Source: Cruoricaptor ignavus (GTDB taxonomy: Bacteria > Bacteroidota > Bacteroidia > Flavobacteriales > Weeksellaceae). Taken from it: 64,000 nucleotides of DNA. The stretch spans positions 94,605 through 158,604 of the forward strand of contig NZ_FQYI01000006.1 in the NCBI RefSeq assembly GCF_900141665.1, read 5' to 3'. A program made the position numbers and the translations under genes. The first letter of the stretch is position 1, and each line of letters starts with the position of its first letter. The notes beneath the pieces were generated by a model. The model was not told the DNA's origin. It was given only the letters and a program-made list of their open reading frames with translations, and made no database searches. This document shows, piece by piece, positions 22,772 to 31,085 of this stretch.

Positions 22772-25390
22772 TCAGCCAAGAGACTTCAGTTTTGCCTCGA
22801 GATGCGCAATTTTTTCCTGGGCATCACGCTGCTTTTTGCGTTCGTTCTCTACGATTTCAGGCTTGGCATTCGCCACGAATTTCTCGTTGGAAAGCTTCTT
22901 TTCCACCGAAGCCAAAAAGCCTTTCAGGTAAATCAGCTCTTCTTCCGTTTTTTCTTTTTCTGCTTGCAAATCCAAGTTTTCGCTCAGCGGAATTGAAATT
23001 TCCGACGCACCAACTAAAAACGAAAAGCTTGGTTTTTCCGTTTTCTCGGAGAAATAAATTTCGGAAACATTCGCCAGTTTTTTTATCAAATCTTCATTGA
23101 CAAAATTTGACGAGCCGGTATAAAATTCCACTGATTCTCTCGGCGAAATGCCTTTGCTTTGCCGGTAATTTCTCACACCCGAAATAATTTCCTTCGTAGT
23201 TTCAAATTTGGAAATCAATTCTTCGTTGAAATTTCCCGCCGGCTTTTGCTGAGCGATGATTAGGGCTTCATCCACTTTTCTTTCTGCTAAATTTTGCCAA
23301 AGTTCCTCCGTTAAAAACGGCATAAATGGATGCAGAATTTTCAGCAGCTCACCGAAAAACCCGATAGTTTTTTCGTAAACCTTTTGGGAAACCGGTTCGC
23401 CAAAATCAGGCTTGACGGCTTCCAGATACCAGCTGCAGAAATCGTCCCAAATCAGCTTGTAAACAATGTGCAACGCATCAGAAATCCGGAATTTTTCAAA
23501 CTGCTCCTGAATTCCTGCGATGCTCTTATTCATCTGATTTTCAAACCATTGAATAGCCTGCAGCTCTGCATTTCTTGGCCCTTTATCCGCTTTTTCCCAG
23601 CCCTGAATTAATTTATATGCATTCCAGATTTTCGTGGCGAAATTCCTACCCTGAAGCATCAAATCTTCATCGAAAAGCAAATCATTTCCTGCCGACGAAC
23701 TCAGCAAAATGCCGACACGAACGGAATCTGCGCCGTACTTATCGATCAGCTCAATAGGATCCGGCGAATTCCCGAGAGATTTGGACATTTTCCGCCGCTG
23801 TTTGTCCCGCACAATTCCCGTAAAATACACATTTCGGAACGGAATTTCATTGCGGAATTCCAGCCCTGCCATTATCATTCTTGCCACCCAGAAAAAAATA
23901 ATATCTGGCCCTGTCACCAAATCAGTAGTCGGATAATAATATCTAACATCCTGATTTTCAGCATCAATCAAGCCATTAAAAACTGAAATCGGCCAAAGCC
24001 ACGATGAGAACCAAGTATCCAGCACATCTTCATCCTGCTTCAGATTTTCAGGTTTCAATTCCACATTGCCGGATTTTTCTTTGGCTAATGCCAAGGCTTC
24101 GTCCGCATTTTCCGCCACCACAAAATCATCTTCCCCATCACCATAATAATACGCCGGAATTTGCTGCCCCCACCAAAGCTGCCGCGAAATATTCCAATCT
24201 CGGATGTTCTCCATCCAGTGCCTATAGGTGTTTTTGAATCTTTCGGGATGAAATTTTATCTCATCGTTCATCACCACATCCAGCGCAGGCTTCGCAATTT
24301 CATCCATTTTCAGGAACCACTGCTGAGAAATTTTCGGCTCAATTACAGCGCCCGTCCGCTCAGATGTGCCTACTTTATTTACATAATCTTCCGCCTTTTC
24401 CAGCAGGCCTTTTTCTTCCAATTCTTTGGCAATTGCCTTCCGAACTTCGAAACGGTTTTTGCCTTCGTAATGCAATCCGTGATGATTCAAATTTGCATCA
24501 TCATCCAGACAATCAATGATTTGCAGATTGTGCCGGCTGCCGATTTCATAATCCGCCACATCTTGTGCCGGCGTGATTTTCAGCGCTCCGGTTCCAAATT
24601 CTGCATCCACATATTCATCCGCAATTACTGGGATTTCCCTGCCTACAATAGGCACTGTAACCTTTTTTCCGTGCAGATGAAGGTAGCGCTCATCATTTGG
24701 ATTTACACAAACCGCCACATCACCGAAAATCGTCTCTGGCCTTGTAGTGGCCACAATTATGAAATCCTCAGAATTTTCTATTTTATATTTAAGATAATAC
24801 AATTTGCCATTTTGCTCTTTGAAGATCACTTCTTCGTCAGAAATATTGGTTTTAGCTTCAGGATCCCAATTAATCATCCGGTATCCTCGGTAGATTAAAC
24901 CTTTATTAAATAGCTCCACGAAGGATTTAATCACCTGTGCAGACATTTCTGGCTCCATCGTAAAGCGCGTTCTACTCCAGTCGCACGAGCAACCTAATTT
25001 TTTCAGCTGCTCCAGGATTGTACCGCCGTACTTCTCCTTCCATTCCCAGGCGTGCTTCATAAATTCTTCACGCGAAATATCATTTTTGCTGATGCCTTCT
25101 GACTTCAGCTTTGCCACCACTTTAGCTTCGGTGGCGATGGAAGCGTGGTCCGTACCGGGAACCCAGCAGGCATTGTTGCCCGTCATTCGCGCTCTTCTCA
25201 CCAGCACATCCTGAATCGTGTTGTTCAGCATATGGCCCATATGAAGAATTCCCGTAACATTCGGCGGCGGAATTACGATCGTGTAAGGCGGCCTGTCATC
25301 AGGCACGGAACGAAAGAAGCCGTTTTCCGACCAGTACTGGTACCACTTCCGCTCTGTATCCTGCGGGTTGTATTTGTCTGAAATCTGCAT
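22772..25390 (-). CDS. valS: valyl-tRNA synthetase
   Basis: Class Ia synthetase, charges tRNA-Val. 872 aa, full length. HIGH motif as PPNVTGILHMGHMLNN (about 42-57), editing domain in the middle (TTRPETIFGDVAV, about 215-227), KMSKS as RRKMSKSLGNSPDP, anticodon-binding helical domain, and the C-terminal coiled coil (QAEKEKTEEELIYLKGF ... KIAHLEAKLKSLG) that marks ValS. Promoter -7 box at 25417-25410. Confidence 0.97.
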   Translation of the reverse strand: MQISDKYNPQDTERKWYQYWSENGFFRSVPDDRPPYTIVIPPPNVTGILHMGHMLNNTIQDVLVRRARMTGNNACWVPGTDHASIATEAKVVAKLKSEGISKNDISREEFMKHAWEWKEKYGGTILEQLKKLGCSCDWSRTRFTMEPEMSAQVIKSFVELFNKGLIYRGYRMINWDPEAKTNISDEEVIFKEQNGKLYYLKYKIENSEDFIIVATTRPETIFGDVAVCVNPNDERYLHLHGKKVTVPIVGREIPVIADEYVDAEFGTGALKITPAQDVADYEIGSRHNLQIIDCLDDDANLNHHGLHYEGKNRFEVRKAIAKELEEKGLLEKAEDYVNKVGTSERTGAVIEPKISQQWFLKMDEIAKPALDVVMNDEIKFHPERFKNTYRHWMENIRDWNISRQLWWGQQIPAYYYGDGEDDFVVAENADEALALAKEKSGNVELKPENLKQDEDVLDTWFSSWLWPISVFNGLIDAENQDVRYYYPTTDLVTGPDIIFFWVARMIMAGLEFRNEIPFRNVYFTGIVRDKQRRKMSKSLGNSPDPIELIDKYGADSVRVGILLSSSAGNDLLFDEDLMLQGRNFATKIWNAYKLIQGWEKADKGPRNAELQAIQWFENQMNKSIAGIQEQFEKFRISDALHIVYKLIWDDFCSWYLEAVKPDFGEPVSQKVYEKTIGFFGELLKILHPFMPFLTEELWQNLAERKVDEALIIAQQKPAGNFNEELISKFETTKEIISGVRNYRQSKGISPRESVEFYTGSSNFVNEDLIKKLANVSEIYFSEKTEKPSFSFLVGASEISIPLSENLDLQAEKEKTEEELIYLKGFLASVEKKLSNEKFVANAKPEIVENERKKQRDAQEKIAHLEAKLKSLG

Positions 25391-25409
25391 AAATCTGAAA
25401 TAACTTTTG

Positions 25410-25417
25410 CAAAAATA
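25410..25417 (-). promoter_or_regulatory. -7 box of valS
   Basis: TATTTTTG on the minus strand, 19 bases before the ATG. Confidence 0.5.
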
Positions 25418-25460
25418 ATGGAACGGAATTTCAATTGAAAGCGATTTGTAAAAATGTTTT

Positions 25461-25468
25461 TAACTTTG
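25461..25468 (+). promoter_or_regulatory. -7 box of the DUF1573 gene
   Basis: TAACTTTG (TAnnTTTG), 48 bases before the ATG at 25517; a TTG lies 23 bases upstream of it. Confidence 0.5.
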
Positions 25469-25516
25469 GCGTTGAATTTGTATCAAACTATAGCATTTTT
25501 GCAAAAAATTTATATT

Positions 25517-25996
25517 ATGAAAAAATTGTTTGCAGGCGCTGCGTTGCTTGGCGCTTTCGTGCTTGGAACGGCACAAACCATTACTTTCGATAAAACGATT
25601 ATCGATTACGGAACGATTAAACCGGGCTCTGATGGCCAGCGCTATTTCACCGTGACGAATACTGGTGATAAGCCGCTGAACATTACCAATGTGAAGGCTT
25701 CCTGCGGATGCACCACACCGGTTTGGCCTACAGAAGCGATTCAGCCGGGTAAATCGGCGAAAATCAAGGTGGGCTACGATACGAACATCGTGGATCCGAA
25801 CGGTTTCCGCAAAATCATCGAGGTATTTTCCAACGACCCGCAGAACGGCAGGGCTACGGTTTACATCACCGGGAAAATTGACCCTAATGCACCGGAAGCT
25901 GCCACTGCAGCGCCTACAAAGGCTGCCGAAACAAAGGCGGATGCCAAGGCTGTGCGCACAACTACCACAACAAAAGTTTCACGCACAAGAAAATAA
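25517..25996 (+). CDS. secreted DUF1573 protein
   Basis: 159 aa from MKKLFAGAALLGAFVLGTAQ, a signal peptide with cleavage after about residue 20; an in-frame start at 25454 would bury it. DUF1573 is an Ig-like domain of about 100 residues: FDKTIIDYGTIKPGSDGQRY, then FTVTNTGDKPLNITNVKASCGCTTP with the conserved CGC, then IEVFSNDPQNG. The C-terminal 35 residues are Ala/Lys/Thr-rich, low complexity (AAPTKAAETKADAKAV). A periplasmic or surface role is inferred; the family is common in Bacteroidota and not functionally defined. Confidence 0.88.
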   Translation: MKKLFAGAALLGAFVLGTAQTITFDKTIIDYGTIKPGSDGQRYFTVTNTGDKPLNITNVKASCGCTTPVWPTEAIQPGKSAKIKVGYDTNIVDPNGFRKIIEVFSNDPQNGRATVYITGKIDPNAPEAATAAPTKAAETKADAKAVRTTTTTKVSRTRK

Positions 25997-26015
25997 TTGA
26001 GTTCTTCACTGACTG

Positions 26016-26041
26016 AAACCGCTTTCACGAGCGGTTTTTTT
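26016..26041 (+). terminator. intrinsic terminator after the DUF1573 gene
   Basis: AAACCGCT / AGCGGTTT with a 6-base loop, then a T-run. Confidence 0.85.
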
Positions 26042-26057
26042 GTTAAAAATTTCAGAA

Positions 26058-26930
26058 ATGGATTTAGATTTCACCGATGATTTTTTAGTAAAAGAAAAAT
26101 TTTCCATCAAAGACTGGCCCACGAAATACCGTGGAAATCTCGATAAATCTGCCGGCAAAAAAATGCTTGCCGAAGAGAAGGAAAAACTTTACGACTTGCA
26201 GGAAAGACTGTATGCAGACGGAAGCCAGGCACTTCTCATCGTGCTTCAGGCGATGGATGCCGCCGGAAAAGATTCGCTAATTGAGCATGTGTTCAGCGGC
26301 GTAAATCCGCAGGGTTGCAATGTCACGAGTTTCAAGCGGCCATCCACTTTGGAATACAGCCACGATTTTCTCTGGCGGCATTATCTGGCTTTGCCGAAAA
26401 AAGGCTACATCGGGATTTTCAACCGCTCTCATTACGAAAGCGTCTTGGTGACGAAGGTTCATCCGCAGTTTAATCTTAACGAAAAAACCTGGAATTCGGT
26501 AGAGCAGTTTGACGAGAAATTTTGGGGAAACCGCTACGAAAGCATCCGGAATTTTGAGAGGCACATTTCCCTGAACGGAACGAAAATCGTGAAAATCTTC
26601 CTGAATGTTTCCAAAGAAGTGCAGAAGGAGCGCTTCCTGAGCAGGATAGATGAGCAGGAGAAAAACTGGAAATTTGAGTTTGGCGATTTGGAAGAGCGCG
26701 CACTTTGGGACGATTATATGGCGGCTTACGAAAGAGCCATCAATGAAACCTCCAGGGATTTTGCGCCGTGGTTCGTGCTTCCAGCCGATGACAAATGGTT
26801 CGCAAGAGTGGCAGCCATCCAAATTATCATCAACGCTTTGGAAAGTATGAACCCGAAGTATCCCGCTGTTTCTCAGGATGTTACGCTAAAATTACAGGAA
26901 GCGAAGCAGCGGCTGCTCAGCGAAAAATAA
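26058..26930 (+). CDS. polyphosphate kinase 2 (PPK2) family protein
   Basis: Transfers phosphate between polyphosphate and nucleotides. 290 aa from MDLDFTDDF; the TTG at 26040 lies in the preceding terminator and was not used. Walker A AMDAAGKDS (65-73), lid and Walker B region IGIFNRSHYESVLVTKVHP (118-136), and the conserved RFLSRIDEQEKNWKF. One PPK2 domain, so a one-domain enzyme; the sequence is like class III (AMP/ADP-phosphorylating) members, but class cannot be fixed by eye. Stands alone between a terminator and the RNase P RNA gene. Confidence 0.9.
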   Translation: MDLDFTDDFLVKEKFSIKDWPTKYRGNLDKSAGKKMLAEEKEKLYDLQERLYADGSQALLIVLQAMDAAGKDSLIEHVFSGVNPQGCNVTSFKRPSTLEYSHDFLWRHYLALPKKGYIGIFNRSHYESVLVTKVHPQFNLNEKTWNSVEQFDEKFWGNRYESIRNFERHISLNGTKIVKIFLNVSKEVQKERFLSRIDEQEKNWKFEFGDLEERALWDDYMAAYERAINETSRDFAPWFVLPADDKWFARVAAIQIIINALESMNPKYPAVSQDVTLKLQEAKQRLLSEK

Positions 26931-26932
26931 AA

Positions 26933-27249
26933 CCACGAGAAAATCTGTAAGCCGGATTCTGTACAGGAAAAAAATAAAACCTGTGCCTGCCATTTATCTG
27001 AGCCGTGCATTGCTGCGCGGCTTTAGCTGCCTACCCCTCATCTTTGGCCGAGCAGGCCTTAGCAGATGATATACTTGGCATTGCACCGCATAGAGTTTAC
27101 CGGATTTCACTACAGCCTTACCTGTACCTGCTTTCTGTTGCACTGGTCCTCACATCGCTGTGGACGGGCATTACCCGCTATGCCGCTCTTTGGTGTCCGG
27201 ACTTTCCTAACTTTTTTGGAAAAAGTTCGGCAGGCCGAAATTCTCGTGG
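26933..27249 (-). ncRNA. rnpB: RNase P RNA
   Basis: Catalytic RNA that removes tRNA 5' leaders. On the minus strand the 5' part reads AGGAAAGTCCGGACACC, then AAAGAGCGGCATAGCGGGTA and ATGCCCG; the 3' part has AATCCGGCTTAC. These are the universal bacterial P RNA blocks (P4 strands and flanks). The ends were set by helix P1: CCACGAGAA near the 5' end pairs perfectly with TTCTCGTGG at the 3' end, giving about 317 nt. It appears to be class A, although helices were not all drawn. Small open frames that overlap it are not genes. Confidence 0.93.
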
Positions 27250-27306
27250 AAAATGCAAAGATAGCAAATTGCTGATGGCTTTTAGCCGTTAGCAATTTGC
27301 CTTAAT

Positions 27307-27339
27307 CTTGGTTCTCAAGTCTTGTGTCTTGGCTCTTAC
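27307..27339. repeat. shuffled AGAGCCAAGA-type repeat, copy 3
   Basis: Its reverse complement holds AGAGCCAAGACACAAGA followed by GAACCAAG, the same units as at 15844-15875 in other order. It reaches over the rimM stop codon. Confidence 0.6.
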
Positions 27340-27854
27340 CCAAACACTTCCACCAATCCTTCCGGAAGATTCATTTTGATGAAACGCTTTTCGCGGTTCA
27401 CCTCGGCAATCCAGTCTTTGATGATTGGGATGATGATTTCCTTTTTGCCTGAATCCACGATGAACAGATGCTGCGAAGTCTGATCGTTGATTTGTTGAAT
27501 GCTGCCGATTTCCTTTCCCTCATCATCCAAAACCTGAAATCCCAGAACTTCGTGGTAATAGAACTGATTCCCAGTGAGTTCCGGTAAAGTGGAAAGTGGC
27601 AGGTACACATCCTTTCCCACGGTTTGTTCCGCCATTTGCAGCGAAGCATTTTTAAAGGTGATGATTTTCGAATTATCCTTCGTCCATTGCTGCCTTTCCA
27701 CAAAAAACGGAACCAAAAGCCCGTTGATTTCCACGAAAAAAGATTCCAGTTTTTCGTAAAAATCCGGCTGATCTGTATCAAGTTTTAAAATCACATTGCC
27801 CGCCAGACCGTGCGTCCTCGTGATTTTCCCGAGAAAATAATAATCCTTGTGCAT
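27336..27854 (-). CDS. rimM: 16S rRNA processing / ribosome maturation factor RimM
   Basis: Assists 30S head assembly and binds ribosomal protein S19. 172 aa from MHKDYYFLGKITRTHGLAGN, the typical beginning; 14 extra residues to 27896 are unlikely. RimM N-terminal barrel (GKITRTHGLAGNVILKLD), then the PRC-barrel (QFYYHEVLGFQVLDDEGKEIG ... IIPIIKDWIAEVNREKRFI). Directly downstream of rpsP on the same strand (64 bp gap), the classical rpsP-rimM order. Confidence 0.93.
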   Translation of the reverse strand: MHKDYYFLGKITRTHGLAGNVILKLDTDQPDFYEKLESFFVEINGLLVPFFVERQQWTKDNSKIITFKNASLQMAEQTVGKDVYLPLSTLPELTGNQFYYHEVLGFQVLDDEGKEIGSIQQINDQTSQHLFIVDSGKKEIIIPIIKDWIAEVNREKRFIKMNLPEGLVEVFG

Positions 27855-27918
27855 TTCTTCAGAAACAAACAGAGACGCAATACTGCGCCTCTGCAAAATT
27901 AATTTTTTTATACAGAAT

Positions 27919-28746
27919 TTAGGCTTCCTCTTTTTTCTCCTCTCCTTCTGCCTTCTCCTCGTCGTTTCCGCCGGTTACAGCGTCCACCACATTCTCTACC
28001 GCTTTAGTTACCGCTGCAGCTGCACTTCCTATGCCCTCCGCGATTTTCTCCACTGTAGATTTCTCCTCAGTTTCAACCTCAGCTTTCGGTTCTTCCGCTG
28101 CTTCTTCCTTAGCAGGCTCTTCCTCTGCCTTTGGCTCTTCTGCTTTATCTTCAGCTTGTGGCGCTTCTTCAGCAGCAGTTTCCTCAGTTTTTTCTTCTGA
28201 AGATTCTGCCTCAGCAGCCTCTTCAGCTTTCTTAGCGGCCTCCTCTTCAGCTCTCGCCGCTTCTTCTTCCGCTTTTTTCGCTGCCTCAGCTTCTGCACGA
28301 ACCGCATCCTGAGCAGCCTTTCTGTCGCTGTTTACTTTCTGCTCGGCTTCCAGCGCTGCAGCTTTGGCATCAGCCTTCGCCTTTGCCAGGCCTTCGGTTT
28401 TACCTTTGATTTTTCCTTCCTTTTCCTCAAGCCAAGCGTTGAATCTCTTCTCTGCCTCAGCCTCATCGAAAGCACCTTTAGCTACACCGCCCAAAAGGTG
28501 TTTTTTGTAAAGCGCACCTTTGTAGGAGAGAATCGCCCTTGCTGTATCGGTAGGCTGCGCACCGTTGTTCAGCCACTGCACGGCAGAATCCACATTGAGT
28601 TCGATGGTTGCCGGATTTGTGATTGGGTTGTAAGTGCCCAGCTTCTCGATGAAGCGGCCGTCTCTTTTCGCGCGGGAATCTGCCACTACGATGTGATAGA
28701 AGGGCTTGCCTTTTTTCCCGTGCCTTTGCAATCTGATTTTTACCAT
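27919..28746 (-). CDS. rpsP: 30S ribosomal protein S16 with long acidic C-terminal extension
   Basis: Residues 1 to about 80 are the S16 core ([33 protein letters not shown]). Another 35 residues follow the Bacteroidota form ([20 protein letters not shown]). Then comes about 150 residues of Ala/Glu/Lys coiled-coil-like sequence, and a last amphipathic segment ([19 protein letters not shown]). 275 aa against 80-100 in most bacteria and roughly 160-190 in many flavobacteria. The reading frame is clean to the TAA, so this is not a frameshift. Promoter box TATCTTTG at 28801-28794. rimM follows. Confidence 0.93.
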   Translation of the reverse strand: MVKIRLQRHGKKGKPFYHIVVADSRAKRDGRFIEKLGTYNPITNPATIELNVDSAVQWLNNGAQPTDTARAILSYKGALYKKHLLGGVAKGAFDEAEAEKRFNAWLEEKEGKIKGKTEGLAKAKADAKAAALEAEQKVNSDRKAAQDAVRAEAEAAKKAEEEAARAEEEAAKKAEEAAEAESSEEKTEETAAEEAPQAEDKAEEPKAEEEPAKEEAAEEPKAEVETEEKSTVEKIAEGIGSAAAAVTKAVENVVDAVTGGNDEEKAEGEEKKEEA

Positions 28747-28793
28747 AAATGTTAAATTTTGGGAACTCGTCCCGATTAGTAATTTTAAGCGTG

Positions 28794-28801
28794 CAAAGAT
28801 A
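28794..28801 (-). promoter_or_regulatory. -7 box of rpsP-rimM
   Basis: TATCTTTG on the minus strand, 47 bases before the ATG. The leader contains GGGACGAGTTCCC, a short dyad. Confidence 0.5.
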
Positions 28802-28922
28802 ACACTTTTAGTTCAAAGTTTAAAATTTGAAGATCAAAGTTTTTTCCAGCTGTGAATTTTTAACAAATTTTCAAGCTCGTTTAAGCAACCTTAAACTTCA
28901 TGACTTGACCTTAAAATAAGAA

Positions 28923-29372
28923 CTAAAGCACCTTCTCTATCCTCTGATGAATCCCATTCAGCGTAAATTCATCGCCGGCGGTTTTCCCTTCCATAATCTT
29001 TGCCATCGGGCTTTCCGGCGAAATCGCGTAGAATCTGTCGCCTTTGAAGAAAAACTCACCGAGCGCTACGGAAATGTAGAACCGCGCCTTGTTCGTGATG
29101 ACGAGCGCACCTGTTCCTGCAGTTTTCGCCGGGAAGTTCAGAACTTTCGTCATTTCCTTTTGCATCGTTGCCAAGGCAAACCGCTGTTTATCAAGGTGAT
29201 AAATCTCTTGCTGCATTTCTTCGCGGAAGCTGTCGTACTTCGGCGTTTTCTTAATATCGCGGCTTGCTTCCAGCGTAAAATTGCGGTAGAAATCCAGCGT
29301 CTTCACCTTGCCGGAAAGCATTTCCAGGATATAGTTCCGGATTTCGGATTTGTCATAATCGGCATTCAGCAT
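28923..29372 (-). CDS. GreA/GreB C-terminal-like domain protein
   Basis: 149 aa: an N-terminal helical half (SEIRNYILEMLSGKVKTLDFY ... EEMQQEIYHLDKQRFALATM) and a C-terminal half (GALVITNKARFYISVALGEFFFKG ... PESPMAKIMEGKTAGDEFTLNG). The second half fits the FKBP-like C-terminal domain of Gre factors (SPLGKALLGKKVGD-type motif). The first half is a shorter coiled coil than in true GreA. Homologues are known in flavobacteria with misleading names. It may act at the RNA polymerase secondary channel; that is inference. It starts 3 bp after the antiporter stop and is probably cotranscribed. Confidence 0.65.
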   Translation of the reverse strand: MLNADYDKSEIRNYILEMLSGKVKTLDFYRNFTLEASRDIKKTPKYDSFREEMQQEIYHLDKQRFALATMQKEMTKVLNFPAKTAGTGALVITNKARFYISVALGEFFFKGDRFYAISPESPMAKIMEGKTAGDEFTLNGIHQRIEKVL

Positions 29373-29375
29373 ATA

Positions 29376-30971
29376 TCAATCGACTTTAAAGTGCCGAATC
29401 CTTTCCTCTTCAAGATCAATGACATATAATTTTTCGCGGATTATATCTTCGTTCATATTCGGGTTTTCTGCATTTACCCTTAGGAGGAATTGCCGCTGGG
29501 CATCGTAGAGGCGGAGGAAAAAGTTGATTTTTTCCTGGTCCATAAATCTCTCGTCGGGCAGGGCAATCCTTTTTTCCCAATCTGAAAGAACTCGGCTGAG
29601 TGTTGGGTTGTTCTCTATCTCGCTGCCATACTTTTCCCTCACGCGAGCGATGGAGAATTTAAGTTTCTCCCGCTCGATCTCTATGGAAAGATCCTCATCG
29701 GAAATCTCCGGCTCGGGCCATCTGAAGGCTTTAATCATATACGGAAGGGTAAGCCCCTGAACCACGAGGGTTAATACAATTACTGTGAATGAAATGAAAA
29801 TTATAAGGCTTCGGTGGGGAAACTCATTACCGCCGATAAAGTTCGGGATGGCGAGCGCCGCTGCAAGGGAGATCACGCCGCGCATCCCCGTCCAGCCCAT
29901 TACGATTGGGAAGAACTGCCAGCCGTTCAGCATACCTTTGGTAATTTTCTTCCTCCGCATAAATAACGCGGAAAGCATTGAAATATAGTAACTTACAATC
30001 CTCACCAATATCAGGATTACAGTAATTAACACGCCGAAGCCTATGGCCTTGCTTATGGAGACGCCGTCCTCCTTCAGTCCTTCAATTATTTCCGGGAGAT
30101 CCAGACCTATCACCATGAAAACCACCCCATTAAGAAGGAACGAGAAACTTTCCCAGACATTTCCCAGGCCCACCCTGGTAGATGCCGTAAGGCTGCGATA
30201 CTGCTTGCGCGAGAGCAGCAAGCCTCCCGACACCACTGCCAGTACTCCGGAGCTGCCCACCTCTTCAGCAAGCAGATACATTAAATATGGCTGTATGAAC
30301 AGGAGCAAAATATCGGCACTCTTGTCATTCGGAAGAAATTTGTGAACAATAAGAAACAGATACGCCAGGATTATCCCCACCAATGGCCCGCCTATCACCA
30401 TACAGCTAAAGCTGGCGGCTACCTCGCCCCATACCAGGTGCCCGGTGCCGATAGCTATCAGCGCAAATTTGATGATGATTAATGACGAGGCATCGTTCAT
30501 CAGGCTCTCCCCTTCCAGGATGGAGGATGTAGCCTTGGGCACCTTTACAAATTTCAAAATAGCACCCATACTTACCGCATCCGGTGGCGAGACGATGCCG
30601 CCCAGCAGGAAACCGAGCGCCAGGGAGAAACCCGGGATGAAGCGCTCCGCCACAAAGGCTACCACGGTAGCGGTAAAGAACACCACCAAAAAGGCGAAGG
30701 AGAGGATAATCTTCCTCCACCTCCACAATTCTTTCTGGGAGATGGCCCAGGCCGCCTCAAAAAGTAGCGGCGGCAGCACCATAAAAAATATGATATCCGG
30801 ATCTATATGCAGCCTGGGAAGATTCGGGATAAAGCTGAGCCCAAGGCCTGCAAGCACAAGTAAGATGGGATATGCCACACGGATGCGCTGTGCCAAAAGC
30901 ACCAGCACGATGATGAGCACAAGCAGCACGAGAATCAGCGGGAGGTATTCTGTAAGGCTTTCAGTTTGCAT
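29376..30971 (-). CDS. Na+/H+ antiporter, CPA1 family
   Basis: 531 aa cation/proton exchanger in the inner membrane: about 12 membrane helices in residues 1-410, then a soluble C-terminal tail of about 110 aa. Key features are GGIVSPPDAVSMGAI (helix 5 region, with the PPDA motif) and GESLMNDASSLIIIKFAL with the ND pair of the ion site. The C-terminal part (SIARVREKYGSEIENN) is cytoplasmic. Ion preference cannot be told by eye. The GreA-like gene follows at once. Confidence 0.93.
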   Translation of the reverse strand: MQTESLTEYLPLILVLLVLIIVLVLLAQRIRVAYPILLVLAGLGLSFIPNLPRLHIDPDIIFFMVLPPLLFEAAWAISQKELWRWRKIILSFAFLVVFFTATVVAFVAERFIPGFSLALGFLLGGIVSPPDAVSMGAILKFVKVPKATSSILEGESLMNDASSLIIIKFALIAIGTGHLVWGEVAASFSCMVIGGPLVGIILAYLFLIVHKFLPNDKSADILLLFIQPYLMYLLAEEVGSSGVLAVVSGGLLLSRKQYRSLTASTRVGLGNVWESFSFLLNGVVFMVIGLDLPEIIEGLKEDGVSISKAIGFGVLITVILILVRIVSYYISMLSALFMRRKKITKGMLNGWQFFPIVMGWTGMRGVISLAAALAIPNFIGGNEFPHRSLIIFISFTVIVLTLVVQGLTLPYMIKAFRWPEPEISDEDLSIEIEREKLKFSIARVREKYGSEIENNPTLSRVLSDWEKRIALPDERFMDQEKINFFLRLYDAQRQFLLRVNAENPNMNEDIIREKLYVIDLEEERIRHFKVD

Positions 30972-31085
30972 GCGGCAAATTTCAAGATTTGAGATTTATT
31001 TGGCAAAAAAAATTACGGCCTGCAAATTTGTCCGCTAAATTTTTCACGGAACAAATTTTGCCACCATCTGCACAAAAAATTTTTG

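Noticed and set aside
27005..27295. Small open frames on both strands (about 60-95 codons)
   Set aside because: They lie in the RNase P RNA gene, whose conserved blocks and P1 pairing explain the sequence.
28029..28312. Long open frames in other frames of rpsP
   Set aside because: They are shadows caused by the repetitive GCA/GAA/AAA composition of the S16 tail.
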